Shown here: piece after piece, positions 43,306-53,727 of the stretch | Position numbering within the stretch: position 1 is the first letter of the stretch | How the letters are laid out: every line of letters starts with the position of its first letter | NCBI RefSeq assembly: GCF_041080865.1 | Contig: NZ_CP160906.1 | Span: 1,674,001-1,738,000, forward strand | DNA from: Psychromonas sp. MME1 | Lineage (GTDB): Bacteria > Pseudomonadota > Gammaproteobacteria > Enterobacterales > Psychromonadaceae | Reading direction: 5' to 3' | Length of the DNA: 64,000 nucleotides | Program-made: the position numbers and the translations under genes | Notes under the pieces: model-generated | The model's database searches: none | What the model saw: only the letters and a program-made list of their open reading frames with translations | What the model was told of the DNA's origin: nothing

Positions 43306-44145
43306 TTATTGTTTTTTGCTAAAAACAGCCACCGTAATACGGTCATTATCACCGTAATCTTTCACGGTACGTATTTGTGAATAAGCTAATTTTGTTAACA
43401 TAGCGGTAACTGCATTAGCTTGATCATATCCATGCTCTATAAATAAATAGCCGCCATCATTTAGATAATCGGGCGCTTGTTCAGCTATCCTTTGAATATC
43501 GGCTAAGCCATGATTATCAGCCACCAATGCGGATAATGGCTCAAAACGCACATCCCCCTTTTGTAGATGTCTATCTTGTGCATCTATATAGGGGGGGTTA
43601 CTAACAATAACGTCAAATTTTCCAGTGACATTTTTAAACCAATCACTCTTCTGAAATTGCACATTATTGATAGCTAACTGCTGCGCATTTTGTTTCGCCA
43701 AATTAACCGCGTCAGCACTAAAGTCAACACCAAAACAACTCGCTTTAGGCAATTCACTCGCCAAGGCTAAAATGATAGCTCCCGTCCCGGTGCCCAAATC
43801 TAATATGCGGATTTTTGCCTCTATCGCATATTCCGCTAATACTGATTCAACGAGCACCTCTGTATCAGGGCGAGGGATCAAAGTACTATTATTCACCATC
43901 AGTGGCAAAGACCAAAATTCACGAATGCCCGTTAAATGAGCAACGGGTACACCATTAACACGTTGGCTAATTAATGTTTCAAATTGCTCTTTTTGCTCAC
44001 GCGTTAAATCACGCTCAGGCCATGTTAGTAAATAAACGGTCTCCTTACCAAGAACAAAAGCTAACAGCACCTGTGCATCTAACAAAGGCGTGTCGCTATT
44101 CACTAATGTATATTGCGCCCATATCAATGCATCATCGATACGCAA
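43306..44145 (-). CDS. prmC: release factor glutamine methyltransferase PrmC
   Basis: This 279-residue enzyme methylates the glutamine of the GGQ motif in release factors. The SAM site is ILDLGTGTGAIILAL at about 115-129 and the substrate-binding NPPY motif lies in VSNPPYID near 184. It directly follows prfA, whose product is its substrate. Confidence 0.96.
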   Translation of the reverse strand: MRIDDALIWAQYTLVNSDTPLLDAQVLLAFVLGKETVYLLTWPERDLTREQKEQFETLISQRVNGVPVAHLTGIREFWSLPLMVNNSTLIPRPDTEVLVESVLAEYAIEAKIRILDLGTGTGAIILALASELPKASCFGVDFSADAVNLAKQNAQQLAINNVQFQKSDWFKNVTGKFDVIVSNPPYIDAQDRHLQKGDVRFEPLSALVADNHGLADIQRIAEQAPDYLNDGGYLFIEHGYDQANAVTAMLTKLAYSQIRTVKDYGDNDRITVAVFSKKQ

Positions 44146-45237
44146 TTAAAATGCCCCCTGTGACAATGCAGCCAGTTTATCTGCCTGATCTTCTTGCAAA
44201 ATTGGTTGCAATAAGGCATCTAAATCACCCTCTAATATTTCGTTTAAGCGATATAAAGTCAAATTGATACGGTGATCACTAACACGTCCTTGCGGATAAT
44301 TATAAGTGCGAATACGTTCACTACGGTCACCGCTTGCAACAAGACTGCGACGAATAGTTTGCTCTTCAGCACTGTTTTTTTCATCTTCAGCTTGTTGTAA
44401 ACGAGCTTGCAACACAGACATTGCCTGCGCTCTATTTTTATGTTGCGACCGTTGATCCTGACACTCTACTACCGTTCCCGTTGGCAAATGGGTAATACGA
44501 ATAGCAGAATCCGTTTTATTAACGTGCTGACCACCCGCACCCGATGCGCGGAAAGTATCTATTTTTAAATCGGCAGGGTTTATTGAGATAGCTTCAGCTT
44601 CTGGAATTTCAGGCATCACCACCACAGTACAGGCAGACGTATGGATACGTCCTTGCGATTCGGTTTCAGGAACACGCTGTACACGATGACCACCAGATTC
44701 AAACTTCATGATTCCGTAAGCGCCTTCGCCATCAATTTTAGCAATCAGCTCTTTAAAACCACCTTGCTCACTGACATTGCTATTCATCACCTCAATACGC
44801 CAACCTTTCATATCAATGTATTTGCTGTACATACGAAATAGATTACCCGCAAAAATTGCCGCCTCATCCCCCCCCGCGCCGGCTCTAATTTCAATATAAC
44901 AATTACGATCATCATTGGGATCTTTTGGCAGCAGTAATATTTGCAATTCAGCAGCTAATCGCTCCAGCGCAGATTTAGCTTCTTTAACTTCCTCTTTTGC
45001 CATCTCGCGCATATCGGCATCATCATCATTAATCATTAACTCAGCGGCTTCAAGGTCTTCAACGGCCCCTTGATATGCTTTAAAAGAGTTAACAACCACT
45101 TCTAACTGGGAATACTCTTTCGTTAATTCACGATATTTGTTTTGATCGTTGATCGTATCGGCGTCACCCAATAAGGCTTGTACCTCCTCATAACGTTCAA
45201 CCAACCCTTCTAATTTGGTGATTATTGATGCTTTCAT
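44146..45237 (-). CDS. prfA: peptide chain release factor 1
   Basis: This 363-residue factor reads UAA and UAG. The GGQ loop is [14 protein letters not shown] at about 228-241 and the stop-codon recognition region is [13 protein letters not shown] near 185-197. The chain is full length. hemA lies 70 bp upstream. Confidence 0.97.
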   Translation of the reverse strand: MKASIITKLEGLVERYEEVQALLGDADTINDQNKYRELTKEYSQLEVVVNSFKAYQGAVEDLEAAELMINDDDADMREMAKEEVKEAKSALERLAAELQILLLPKDPNDDRNCYIEIRAGAGGDEAAIFAGNLFRMYSKYIDMKGWRIEVMNSNVSEQGGFKELIAKIDGEGAYGIMKFESGGHRVQRVPETESQGRIHTSACTVVVMPEIPEAEAISINPADLKIDTFRASGAGGQHVNKTDSAIRITHLPTGTVVECQDQRSQHKNRAQAMSVLQARLQQAEDEKNSAEEQTIRRSLVASGDRSERIRTYNYPQGRVSDHRINLTLYRLNEILEGDLDALLQPILQEDQADKLAALSQGAF

Positions 45238-45307
45238 ATTTTTCTCTTATATTATGTAATTTTATTTGCCAGTCTCTGTAACAGCTAGCTTAGTAACGAT
45301 AATGCCA

Positions 45308-46567
45308 CTATTCCGGTGCAATTAAACCAAGTGCTACACGTAGTAATTGTAATTCGTCATCATCACCCGACTGGCTAACTTTTGTTAATGCCTGACTCGG
45401 ATGATGTATCAATTTATTGGTTAGCTTATAGGCCAATTCATTTAATAATTGTGCGGGATCTCCACCATTAAGCAAGGCAAGCTGAGCACGAGCTAATAGT
45501 TGATCTCGCAATTGTTCACTGTTACGACGATAGCAGCGAATACTCTCTACAGCCTTTAATGATTCTAGCCAGTGACTAAATTCAACAATACTCGCATCGA
45601 TTATTTTTTCAGCTTCAATAGCTGCCTCTTGGCGTGCCTGTTTATTTTCCTCAATAATACCGTGTAAATCATCGACACTGTAAAGATAAACGTCGCGTAA
45701 TTCAGCCACTTCAAACTCGATATCGCGAGGAACGGCTATATCAATAAACAACATAGGTTGATAACGGCGCTTTTTTAACGCACTTTCCACCATACCTTTA
45801 CCAATAATAGGAAGAGGACTAGCGGTTGAAGAGATAACAATATCCGCTTCAGCTAAGTGGTTCGGTATTTCTCCCAAGGTAATCGCTTTTGCAGCAAACT
45901 GTTCAACTAAATTTGTTGCTCGCGATAGTGTACGATTAGCAATGGTAATATTAGGCACATTGTGATCGATTAAATATTTCCCAACTAACTCAATCGTTTC
46001 ACCAGCCCCGATTAATAAAACCCGACTTTTGGATAAATCACTAAAAATTTGTTGTGCCAATCGTACGGCAGCAAAAGCGACCGAAATAGCATTGGCACCA
46101 ATTTGCGTTTCTGTTCTGACTCGCTTGGCGACAGTAAAGGTATAATGAAACCACTTATTAATGATTTTTTTCACGGCTCCCATGTGGCTCGCCGTTGCAA
46201 AGGCTTGCTTTATTTGCCCAAGAATTTGCGGTTCCCCAAGCACTAATGAGTCGAGTCCACAGGCGACACGAAAAAGATGCTGTACAGCGCGATCATCTTG
46301 ATAACAATACAAACTTGCAACTAGTTGAGCATGCTCAACTTGATGATAAGAACAGAGCCACTCGGTTACCTGCAGAGCGAGATCGCCATTAAGATAACAA
46401 TAAATTTCCGTTCTATTACAGGTTGAAATAATAACCGCTTCTTTAATTGAATCTAACGCTAGCAATTGTTGATAAGCATCCACCAACCGTTCAGGTGAAA
46501 AAGCAATTTTTTCACGCAATGAGACAGGGGCAGTTTGATGATTAATTCCTAACGCAAATAGAGACAT
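45308..46567 (-). CDS. hemA: glutamyl-tRNA reductase
   Basis: This 419-residue enzyme reduces glutamyl-tRNA to glutamate 1-semialdehyde, the first step of tetrapyrrole synthesis. The nucleophilic cysteine is in STCNRTEIYCY near residue 50. The NADPH site is VLLIGAGETIELV at about 184-196, and a C-terminal dimerisation helix follows. It is the first gene of the operon. The 253-bp gap to divergent bamE lacks lolB, which often lies there. Confidence 0.97.
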   Translation of the reverse strand: MSLFALGINHQTAPVSLREKIAFSPERLVDAYQQLLALDSIKEAVIISTCNRTEIYCYLNGDLALQVTEWLCSYHQVEHAQLVASLYCYQDDRAVQHLFRVACGLDSLVLGEPQILGQIKQAFATASHMGAVKKIINKWFHYTFTVAKRVRTETQIGANAISVAFAAVRLAQQIFSDLSKSRVLLIGAGETIELVGKYLIDHNVPNITIANRTLSRATNLVEQFAAKAITLGEIPNHLAEADIVISSTASPLPIIGKGMVESALKKRRYQPMLFIDIAVPRDIEFEVAELRDVYLYSVDDLHGIIEENKQARQEAAIEAEKIIDASIVEFSHWLESLKAVESIRCYRRNSEQLRDQLLARAQLALLNGGDPAQLLNELAYKLTNKLIHHPSQALTKVSQSGDDDELQLLRVALGLIAPE

Positions 46568-46820
46568 TCAGTAGATTCACAGAGCAAGTAAAAACGACGA
46601 ATTATAAAACAGGGAATTCTACGGAAATTTATGGCATATTTAAAGAAAACGATGCAACCAAGAGAAATTAAAACAATCTTTACAGATTTATTTCCTTTAA
46701 CTGTGAACAAACGGAACAGAATTAACAAATATCTCGCTTTATATTTTTACAACGATGCAGACCTTGGGTATTATCGGCTTTCTATTTTATCCACCATTTG
46801 AATTAAGTTGTTACTAAATC

Positions 46821-47267
46821 ATGCCTATCAAAAATATTATTACTTGCTTCTTTTTACTCTTTTCACTCACCGGGTGCACCTATGTTTACAATACCTTTGT
46901 TTATCAAATCGATGTAACCCAAGGAAATTATATTGATGATGAAAAACTGGCTCAAGTCGAATTGGGAATGACCCAGGAGCAAATTATTTTTTTACTCGGC
47001 TCTCCGATGTTAGTCGACCAATTTGATTCATCAAAATGGTATTACATTCGTTATATCAAACCGGGTGGCGAAGATATTCAGCAAGAACAAGTTGTGTTTA
47101 CCTTTAACAATCGCATTCTTGAACATATAGACAGCAGCGGAAAAATAGCGGATAACCCACTAATTAACAATCCAAAACACAAAAAAGCACCGAATGCTGC
47201 GGCAGAAAGCGCCAATGATGATCAAAACTCTATCTCAGATAGTGGTGTGCCAGCTATTTTAGAATAG
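46821..47267 (+). CDS. bamE: outer-membrane assembly lipoprotein BamE
   Basis: This 148-residue SmpA/OmlA lipoprotein has a lipobox LTGC near residue 19, and the BamE fold shows [22 protein letters not shown] and WYYIRY. It belongs to the BAM complex that inserts beta-barrel proteins. The C-terminal tail after about residue 105 is low-complexity and polar. Confidence 0.93.
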   Translation: MPIKNIITCFFLLFSLTGCTYVYNTFVYQIDVTQGNYIDDEKLAQVELGMTQEQIIFLLGSPMLVDQFDSSKWYYIRYIKPGGEDIQQEQVVFTFNNRILEHIDSSGKIADNPLINNPKHKKAPNAAAESANDDQNSISDSGVPAILE

Positions 47268-47282
47268 AAGTAAAAGAACAAA

Positions 47283-47319
47283 AACAGATACGAATTATCA
47301 TTTATAATTTGTATCTGTT
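47283..47319. terminator. bidirectional terminator between bamE and rnfH
   Basis: A 16-bp stem (AACAGATACGAATTAT with ATAATTTGTATCTGTT, one G-T pair) has a 5-nt loop and lies between convergent genes. Confidence 0.85.
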
Positions 47320-47337
47320 CCTAACTGCGACAAAGGG

Positions 47338-47631
47338 TTATTTTTTCCCCATCTTAGCCGCTCGTAATTTACGCATTTCCTTTGGATCAGCAATCAAAGG
47401 ACGATAAATTTCAATACGATCCCCCTGCTTAACTTGCGTTGACAAACTTTCCAGACGGCTAAAAATGCCAACTTTAGCTTCTCTAAGAGTAATTTCAGGA
47501 AAATGCTTATTAATCGCGGATAACTTTATGCACTCTTCGATAGTACTGCCAACGGGCACAGGCAAAGATAATAAAACTTGCTTATTGGGCAAACCATAAA
47601 CGACTTCAATATCAATCATGTCATTTCGCAT
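47338..47631 (-). CDS. rnfH: RnfH family ubiquitin-like protein
   Basis: This 97-residue RnfH/YfjF family protein has a beta-grasp pattern (IEVVYGLPNKQVLLSLPVPVG, KVGIFSRLESLSTQVKQGDRIEIYRPL). ATG 47631 has AGG seven bases before it; the ATG at 47649 overlaps ratA and is less likely. It follows ratA as in E. coli. Confidence 0.9.
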   Translation of the reverse strand: MRNDMIDIEVVYGLPNKQVLLSLPVPVGSTIEECIKLSAINKHFPEITLREAKVGIFSRLESLSTQVKQGDRIEIYRPLIADPKEMRKLRAAKMGKK

Positions 47632-47635
47632 GTTA

Positions 47636-48073
47636 TTACCTAACTCCATACACCACCTTCGCTCTAGCAGAAAAAGATTTAACCATAGAAGCCACTAAAT
47701 CATTAAATACACGACCAAATGCAAATTCAACGACCTTACTACTAAACTCAAATTGCAAATCTAAATTGACCTTACAGGCTTGCTCATCTAAAGGAGTAAA
47801 AGTCCACCCCCCCGTCAAACACTTAAATGGGCCATCGACAAGATTCATCTCTATCGATTTATTCTCAACCAAGCGATTTTCTGTCGTAAATGACTGACTA
47901 ATCCCCGCTTTAGAAACTTTCACAGAGGCACGCATCGCCTGCGTATTCGATGATAATATATTCGCAGCGACACAACCCGGTAAAAATTCAGGGTAAGCAA
48001 CAACATCATTCACTAATTGATACATTTCATCTGCGCTGTACATAACTAACGCGCTACGCGATACTTCTGCCAT
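47636..48073 (-). CDS. ratA: ribosome association protein RatA
   Basis: This 145-residue START/polyketide-cyclase-like protein has the blocks DEMYQLVNDVVAYPEFLPGC and LVDGPFKCLTGGWTFTPL. In E. coli RatA is described as a toxin that blocks 70S formation. It is divergent from smpB, the conserved arrangement. Confidence 0.92.
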   Translation of the reverse strand: MAEVSRSALVMYSADEMYQLVNDVVAYPEFLPGCVAANILSSNTQAMRASVKVSKAGISQSFTTENRLVENKSIEMNLVDGPFKCLTGGWTFTPLDEQACKVNLDLQFEFSSKVVEFAFGRVFNDLVASMVKSFSARAKVVYGVR

Positions 48074-48211
48074 CCATATTTCCCCGTATTAAAAACAACA
48101 TATTACACTATCCTACTGGCAAGAAAAATATATCCATAAATGTTTATTATTTTTTCTATTATTAGATAATTGAAATAGCATTTTTGAAAACTAACTTTAT
48201 AATGTGAGTCT

Positions 48212-48690
48212 ATGAAAAATAAAAAATCAAAAAACACAGACAATACGATTGCACGCAATAAACGTGCAAGTCATGAGTACCATCTTGAGAACGCTTTGAA
48301 GCGGGCATTGAATTACAAGGTTGGGAAGTAAAATCGTTACGAGCAGGTAAAGCGAATATTGCCGATAGCTATATTTTCCTTAAAAATGGGGAAGCATGGC
48401 TATTAAATTCAACTATTCCCCCTTTAAATGCAGCCTCTTCACACGTAGTTTGTGAACCTATGCGTTACCGAAAATTATTACTAAAAAGAAGAGAACTAGA
48501 TAATTTAGTCGGTAAAGTAGAGCGGCAAGGTTACTCCATTATACCTATCTCTTTATACTGGAAAAAAGCATGGGTTAAAATATCCTTTGCCTTAGCCAAA
48601 GGTAAACAAGACCATGATAAACGTGCTGACGTTAAAAGCAGAGAATGGCAGCTAGAAAAAGCACGTACAATGAAACACAGTGTTCGATAA
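48212..48690 (+). CDS. smpB: SsrA-binding protein SmpB, frameshifted
   Basis: This is the partner of tmRNA in trans-translation, about 159 residues. From ATG 48212, [10 protein letters not shown] is followed by a slip at 48286-48291 (TTGAGAAC). One base is missing, and the next frame continues [36 protein letters not shown] and [16 protein letters not shown] to the basic C-terminal tail. All conserved blocks are present, so the break is probably a sequence error. The tmRNA gene follows 93 bp later. Confidence 0.93.
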
Positions 48691-48783
48691 ACAACCGATT
48701 AGCTAATTAAATAAAGATAATACTATCTTGATTGTGTTTGCTTTGTTAAACTAATTTCATTAGACGTTGTCTAATAAAGTACT

Positions 48784-49138
48784 GGGGATGATTTAGGACT
48801 CGACGAGATTCTTGAAACCCTAGGTGCATGCCGAGGTGGCGGCTGGCCTCGTAAAAAGCCGTCAAAGTTATAGTTGCAAACGACGATAACTACGCTCTAG
48901 CAGCTTAGGCTAGCTAGCCTTCCACCCACGTTTCTCCTATGGGCAGGGATTCGGAAGGTCATTCACATTTGGATAGCGAGGGAACCTTGTTCGAGGGTGA
49001 ACCGCGAAATAGTATCGGACTCGCTCTTTGCAATCCTGTCTGTCGGAGTGTCGAGAGTTAACTAAAAGATGGACTAAGCATGTAGTACCGAGGACGTAGG
49101 CTTTTCGGACGGGGGTTCGACTCCCCCCATCTCCACCA
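48784..49138 (+). ncRNA. ssrA: transfer-messenger RNA
   Basis: This 355-nt tmRNA has a 5' end GGGGATGATT pairing with CATCTCC before the encoded ACCA. The conserved CGAGATTC, GGTGCATGCCGAG and GCATGTAGTACCGAGGA blocks are present. The tag frame at 48876-48908 encodes ANDDNYALAA and stops with TAG. The E. coli tag differs by one residue (Glu for the second Asp). The 3' end is a common integration site, and a tyrosine integrase gene follows immediately. Confidence 0.97.
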
Positions 49139-49166
49139 CCTACAGGTCTTTTAAAGACCATTAAAG

Positions 49167-49207
49167 ACCCGCAAAGCCTATTAAAACAAGGTTTTGCGGG
49201 TTTTTTT
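49167..49207 (+). terminator. terminator downstream of ssrA
   Basis: A 12-bp stem with one G-T pair (ACCCGCAAAGCC with GGTTTTGCGGGT) is followed by seven T. Just before it lies the palindrome GGTCTTTTAAAGACC (49146-49160) and a second TTAAAGACC, which may be integrase arm sites. Confidence 0.87.
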
Positions 49208-49302
49208 ATGCCTGTAAGGTCCATTAGGGTCCCGTGACATCTACGCAAAATAGTAATACTATTAATAATACCAGCACCTAATTCAACTAATTGGTATTAC
49301 TT

Positions 49303-50529
49303 ATGGCTAGAGTATCCCCACTTACAAACACTGAAGTTAAGCAGGCTAAACCCAAAGATAAAGTCTATCTATTGGCTGATGGTGGCGGTCTTCAATTTAG
49401 AGTAAAGCCTAACGGTTCTAAACTTTGGCAATTGCGATACACCAATCCCTATACCAAAAAACCTGCATTAATGGGCTTTGGTGCGTACCCAGCCGTTTCA
49501 TTAGCTGATGCAAGAAAATTACGAGAATCAGCTAAAGAGTTACTTGCCAAAGGCTTGAATCCTAAAGATGAGCGAGATGAACAAAAACGCCAGGCTGATC
49601 TTGCTAATAACAATACGCTTAAACATATTGCTGAGAAATGGTTTGAAGTGAAGAAAACCAAAGTCTCTGCTGACTATGCTATCGATGTATGGCGTTCAAT
49701 TGACCTTCACCTATTTCCAACACTAGGTAATGTACCGTTACATAAACTAACAGCTCCAAAAGTGATTGATGTGATCCGCCCTATTGCAGCTAAAGGAAGC
49801 TTGGAAACTGTTAGACGATTATGTCAGCGTATTAACGAAATCATGGTGTTTGCACTTAATACTGGCCTAGTAAGTGATAATCCATTAATTGGCATCAACA
49901 AGGCTTTTGAAGTACCAAAGAAAAAGCATATGCCAACGCTTAAGCCAAATGAACTCCCAGAGCTTATGCAGGCACTTAATCTAGCTAGCATCAAACAAAT
50001 CACTCGTTGCTTAATTGAATGGCAACTGCACACAATGTGCCGACCAAATGAATCAGCAGGTGCAAGGTGGGAAGAGATTGACATAGATAAAAGACTTTGG
50101 ACTATTCCTGCGAAGCGTATGAAGATGAACAGAGAACATGTTATCCCATTAACTGATCAAGCAATTTCAATATTGGAGTATATCAAGCCAATAAGCGGTC
50201 ATAGAGAGTTCTTATTCCCTGCAGACCGTAATCCTCGTAAACACGCAAATGAGTCAACAGCAAACGTAGCTTTAGGTCGAATGGGCTTTAAAGGCAGATT
50301 GGTCGCTCATGGCATGCGTTCACTCGCGAGTACTGCACTTAATGAGCAAGGTTTTGATGGTGATGTTATTGAGTCTTGTTTATCACATATTCACAAAAAT
50401 GAAGTAAGAAATGCTTACAACAGAACGGATTACCTGAAAAGACGACAAGAAGTTATGTCATGGTGGAGTGACTTTATTAGTGGAGCATCTAAAGGCTCTG
50501 GATTTATTGGAGATCTCAAGGCTACGTAA
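49303..50529 (+). CDS. tyrosine recombinase, genomic-island integrase
   Basis: This 408-residue P4-type phage integrase has the N-terminal DUF4102 arm-binding domain (LTNTEVKQAKPKDKVYLLADGGGLQFRVKPNG) and a catalytic domain. The catalytic residues visible are Arg in RPNESAGARWEE, the HxxR in AHGMRSLAST and the nucleophile Tyr in RNAYNRTDY. ATG 49303 (MARVSPL) is used; the earlier TTG is not needed. It begins 165 bp after ssrA, the usual layout for elements inserted in the tmRNA 3' end. No excisionase is seen beside it. Confidence 0.93.
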   Translation: MARVSPLTNTEVKQAKPKDKVYLLADGGGLQFRVKPNGSKLWQLRYTNPYTKKPALMGFGAYPAVSLADARKLRESAKELLAKGLNPKDERDEQKRQADLANNNTLKHIAEKWFEVKKTKVSADYAIDVWRSIDLHLFPTLGNVPLHKLTAPKVIDVIRPIAAKGSLETVRRLCQRINEIMVFALNTGLVSDNPLIGINKAFEVPKKKHMPTLKPNELPELMQALNLASIKQITRCLIEWQLHTMCRPNESAGARWEEIDIDKRLWTIPAKRMKMNREHVIPLTDQAISILEYIKPISGHREFLFPADRNPRKHANESTANVALGRMGFKGRLVAHGMRSLASTALNEQGFDGDVIESCLSHIHKNEVRNAYNRTDYLKRRQEVMSWWSDFISGASKGSGFIGDLKAT

Positions 50530-50618
50530 CAGTAATGATAATCGCTCAATACTCTATGTTTTACTGAGTGATTATTAACTAACCTATAATCAGGAAAACT
50601 GTATCTTACTTCCAGTCA

Positions 50619-51337
50619 TTAGATACTAAACGACTGATCATTTAGAATTTTATGTTTGAACTCACTAAACAATATAACAAAACGACTATATGGATTTTCC
50701 GATATATGTTTAAAAGTAGTTAACGTGCTTAACTGACGTTTATTTTCAGAAAACCTTTCGGCTAACTTACTATCACTCACACCAGAAATTAGCTTTTTAA
50801 AAGGATTTGCTGCTATTTTAACGCTATTAAAAATAACATGTGACGAAGTACCTGCAGCTAAATCATTTAAAGGATGATATAAAAGCGTTTTCCCAAACTC
50901 ATTGAAATTAGATAATTTACTTGAAAAAGCGATATTTTCAGAATGCTCATAATGTTCGGCATACTTATCGCCATTAGGTGATATAAGATAGAAAAAACAA
51001 CTACTTTCTTTTTTTCCTCAATAATACAAAAGCTATCTTCGCCGGAATCTAATATTCCCTCTGGAAATCTTCCTGTTGTATAAATAAAGCTAATTAATTC
51101 AATTAGGTTCGACTTTCCAGCCCCATTCTCACCGATGAATGCTGTAAATATATCAAGATCAGCAAGAGGGTTACTTCCTTTCTCACTCAACTCACCAAAA
51201 TGTGACTTATCTAATGAAATTACCTTGTCTTTTTTATTTTTTTTAAACTGATAATCTAATGTAAAGTTAATTTCAACATCTTTAATATTTTTATATTTTT
51301 CTACCCATAAATACACTAACCGATATTTTGTGCTCAT
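50619..51337 (-). pseudogene. truncated AAA/ABC-type ATPase, frameshifted
   Basis: Read across one slip this is about 239 residues: VYLWVEKYKNIKDVEINF, then Walker [12 protein letters not shown] near residue 73. The frame breaks in a run of seven T on the plus strand at 51009-51015 and continues KESSCFFYLISPNGDKYAEHYEHSENIAF to a stop at 50619. The start is like AAA ATPases of defence systems, but the ABC signature, Walker B and any nuclease domain are absent. The normal family length is at least twice this, so this is probably a remnant. Confidence 0.7.
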
Positions 51338-51707
51338 CGCTATTCCTTAACAGCTAAATCCCACCTTAAAACGTACAGAAAAGGCTTTCACGTTGTGAAT
51401 TAACCTGGGTATGGCCCTCTTACACTAACGTGGCAATACAGCTGGTACTTTTTACAAGTCGGAGAAAATTGGATAGTTATATATTTTATTCTTTTAAATC
51501 ATAACATTGAAGGCCAATCATACTCGAAATAATAAATAAAATAATATTATGTAGCACAAAAAAATGATAAATATATTCAATAAAAACAAAAGTAAGTGGT
51601 GGTATGAAAGGTTTACGTTGTTTTGCAGGCTTATGAGTACATTTTATAAATTCAATGTACTCAGTAGATTCTTTTTGTATTAATCACGTAAAGTAAAAGT
51701 AGTTGAA
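51338..51707. other. gap inside the island
   Basis: This 370-bp AT-rich stretch between the ATPase remnant and the unknown gene has no ORF, tRNA or clear palindrome. It may contain the promoter of the ATPase remnant. Confidence 0.5.
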
Positions 51708-52358
51708 TTAATAATGTTCCGCTTTTTCAAGCTTTGAACCACCATCGCCATCAATATTTAATACATCACAAACAACAGCAAAGTATTTTTCTCTAATACC
51801 AGGGGTTGTATAACCATTTGAATGAGTATTCATTGACCTCATTATTGGAAACTCATCCCAGCAATCTTTATCAGTTATGAGGTCATTTACGTTCCAGTGG
51901 GCATTTAGCTTATTCACTTTGAAGATAAGGCAATATTTCAAGAGCTCTCGAACCTCTTGTAGATTAAAATCATCACGTCGAAAACCATAGCTTCTGTTTT
52001 TAGTTGTGATAACAGACGGTTTAATATTCGGTATGAAAGGTTCTTTCTGAGCCTTTAAGTCGTCATATTTGACCTGCAATGATTCAAGTTGTTGCTTAAG
52101 TTGTTTAATATTTACTTCGAGAAAATCGCAGAGACTAGCCGCCTTATTTAACTTTTCTGTCGTATTATTAATAACGTTCTGCTCTTTATCCTTAAATTCT
52201 TCGCTAAGAATGTCATACAGTATCTCGCCTGATTGCAAACAATCCATAACTTTAACTAAAGCAGATCGGCAATACTCATAGTGGATAAACAAGTCACCAT
52301 AAAAGAGTTGGTAAAATGTGCCCTTTTCATCACTTGCAGTGCGTTTAATTTTGTACAT
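51708..52358 (-). CDS. coiled-coil protein of unknown function next to hsdR
   Basis: I do not recognise this 216-residue protein. It has a central coiled coil (about 65-105, EKLNKAASLCDFLEVNIKQL and on), then a basic stretch with NRSYGFRRDDF and a C-terminal globular part (LNAHWNVNDLI, DCWDEFPIMRSMNTHSNGYTTPG). There are three bases between the hsdR stop and its start, so it belongs to the restriction operon. It could be a regulator, anti-restriction factor or accessory subunit; there is no evidence for any one of them. Confidence 0.7.
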   Translation of the reverse strand: MYKIKRTASDEKGTFYQLFYGDLFIHYEYCRSALVKVMDCLQSGEILYDILSEEFKDKEQNVINNTTEKLNKAASLCDFLEVNIKQLKQQLESLQVKYDDLKAQKEPFIPNIKPSVITTKNRSYGFRRDDFNLQEVRELLKYCLIFKVNKLNAHWNVNDLITDKDCWDEFPIMRSMNTHSNGYTTPGIREKYFAVVCDVLNIDGDGGSKLEKAEHY

Positions 52359-53727
52359 CTACTACATCCCATCATAAAACGTGCTAACAAACGCTTTTAA
52401 CTTTTCGGTCAATCTTGGTATTACTTTTTTGCGTTGTAATACACTTGGGGCTTTTTCCATTGTGGCGACTATATCTTCACGAAGTGGTTCTTCGTTGGTG
52501 TATATCATCTTGTCTACTAAAGCTTTAAAGCTATCTGAAACCAGTGATTCTTCTTGGCATATCTCATCCACCGCTTTGACTTTGGCTTTTTCCCAGAAGC
52601 TATCAAACACGTTCATTACTTCATCTGAGGAGCCAACGTTGTTGAGATTCTCTGCAATAAACTGCTCAATCAGTTCTTTCTTCGAGCGTAGCTCTGGGCT
52701 ACCACCCAATAACTGCATAATGGTTTTGTATTGGTACTCGTATTCTTTGTCGTTATCTGCGCCTTTTAACTGTGCTAATAACTGTAAAATGTAACGCACG
52801 TTTATCTCATCGCGCTGAATTAGCTCAAGCTCAAAATCAACCTCTTCAAGGATGGAAACCTTTTCTTTGCTGTTATCGGTTTTCACCTTGTCATATAGGT
52901 CGAGGTATTTACTTTTGTAATCTTCAAAGCCTTGCTCGTCTAACGCCACATCATCAAAATCGAAATCCGCAAAGGTGCTTAATACGTTTTTAAGGCGCAT
53001 CAATTCACGAAACGCTTTTACAAACTCAAGTTCTTGCTCTTCATCACGCAGGTCATCCACACTCTCAATATCGGGTGCGATGTTTTTCATTTTATCGAGC
53101 GCTTCATTAAATAAACCAACAAAGTCTTCATAAGGCGGCATGATCACCGTCTCTTTCGCATCTTTATTTGAAAATAGCGTCAGCGCATCGTCTGTGGCCT
53201 TTTTAAGGTTGCGGAAGCTAATGATATTACCCTGCGACTTTTGCTCGTTTAGAATGCGATTGGTACGCGAGAATGCTTGAATGAGTCCATGGTGCTTTAA
53301 GTTTTTATCAACATATAGCGTGTTGAGCGGTTTACTGTCAAAACCAGTTAAGAACATATTCACCACCAGCAGAATATCTATTTTACGCTCGCGTACTTTT
53401 TTGGAGATATCGTTGTAATAGTTATAAAACGATTCACTGTCTTTGGTGGTGTAACTGGTTTCGAACATGGCGTTATAGTCGCCAATAAACTGCTCTAACT
53501 TGTCTCGACTATGGCTGTGTACTGCTGAGTTATAGGCTACTTTCGGCTCCGCTACTTTATCAAGTTCAATCTCTTCACCTTCATCTAAAAAGCCATTCGC
53601 GTCTGGATCTTCCTCATTAGCAGCATAAGAGAATATGGTCGCAATACGCAGGTTATGCTCACCCGCTTGTTTTTTCTTTTCAAACAGGTCGTAATATTTA
53701 ATCAGCGTTCTGTAATGGTCAATAAAA

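Noticed and set aside
46568..46820. lolB upstream of hemA
   Set aside because: The gap is only about 250 bp and encodes nothing like LolB; the next gene is bamE.
48937..49248. Open frame of about 100 codons on the minus strand across the tmRNA gene
   Set aside because: It lies antisense to ssrA and its terminator, has no family resemblance, and is explained by the structured RNA gene.
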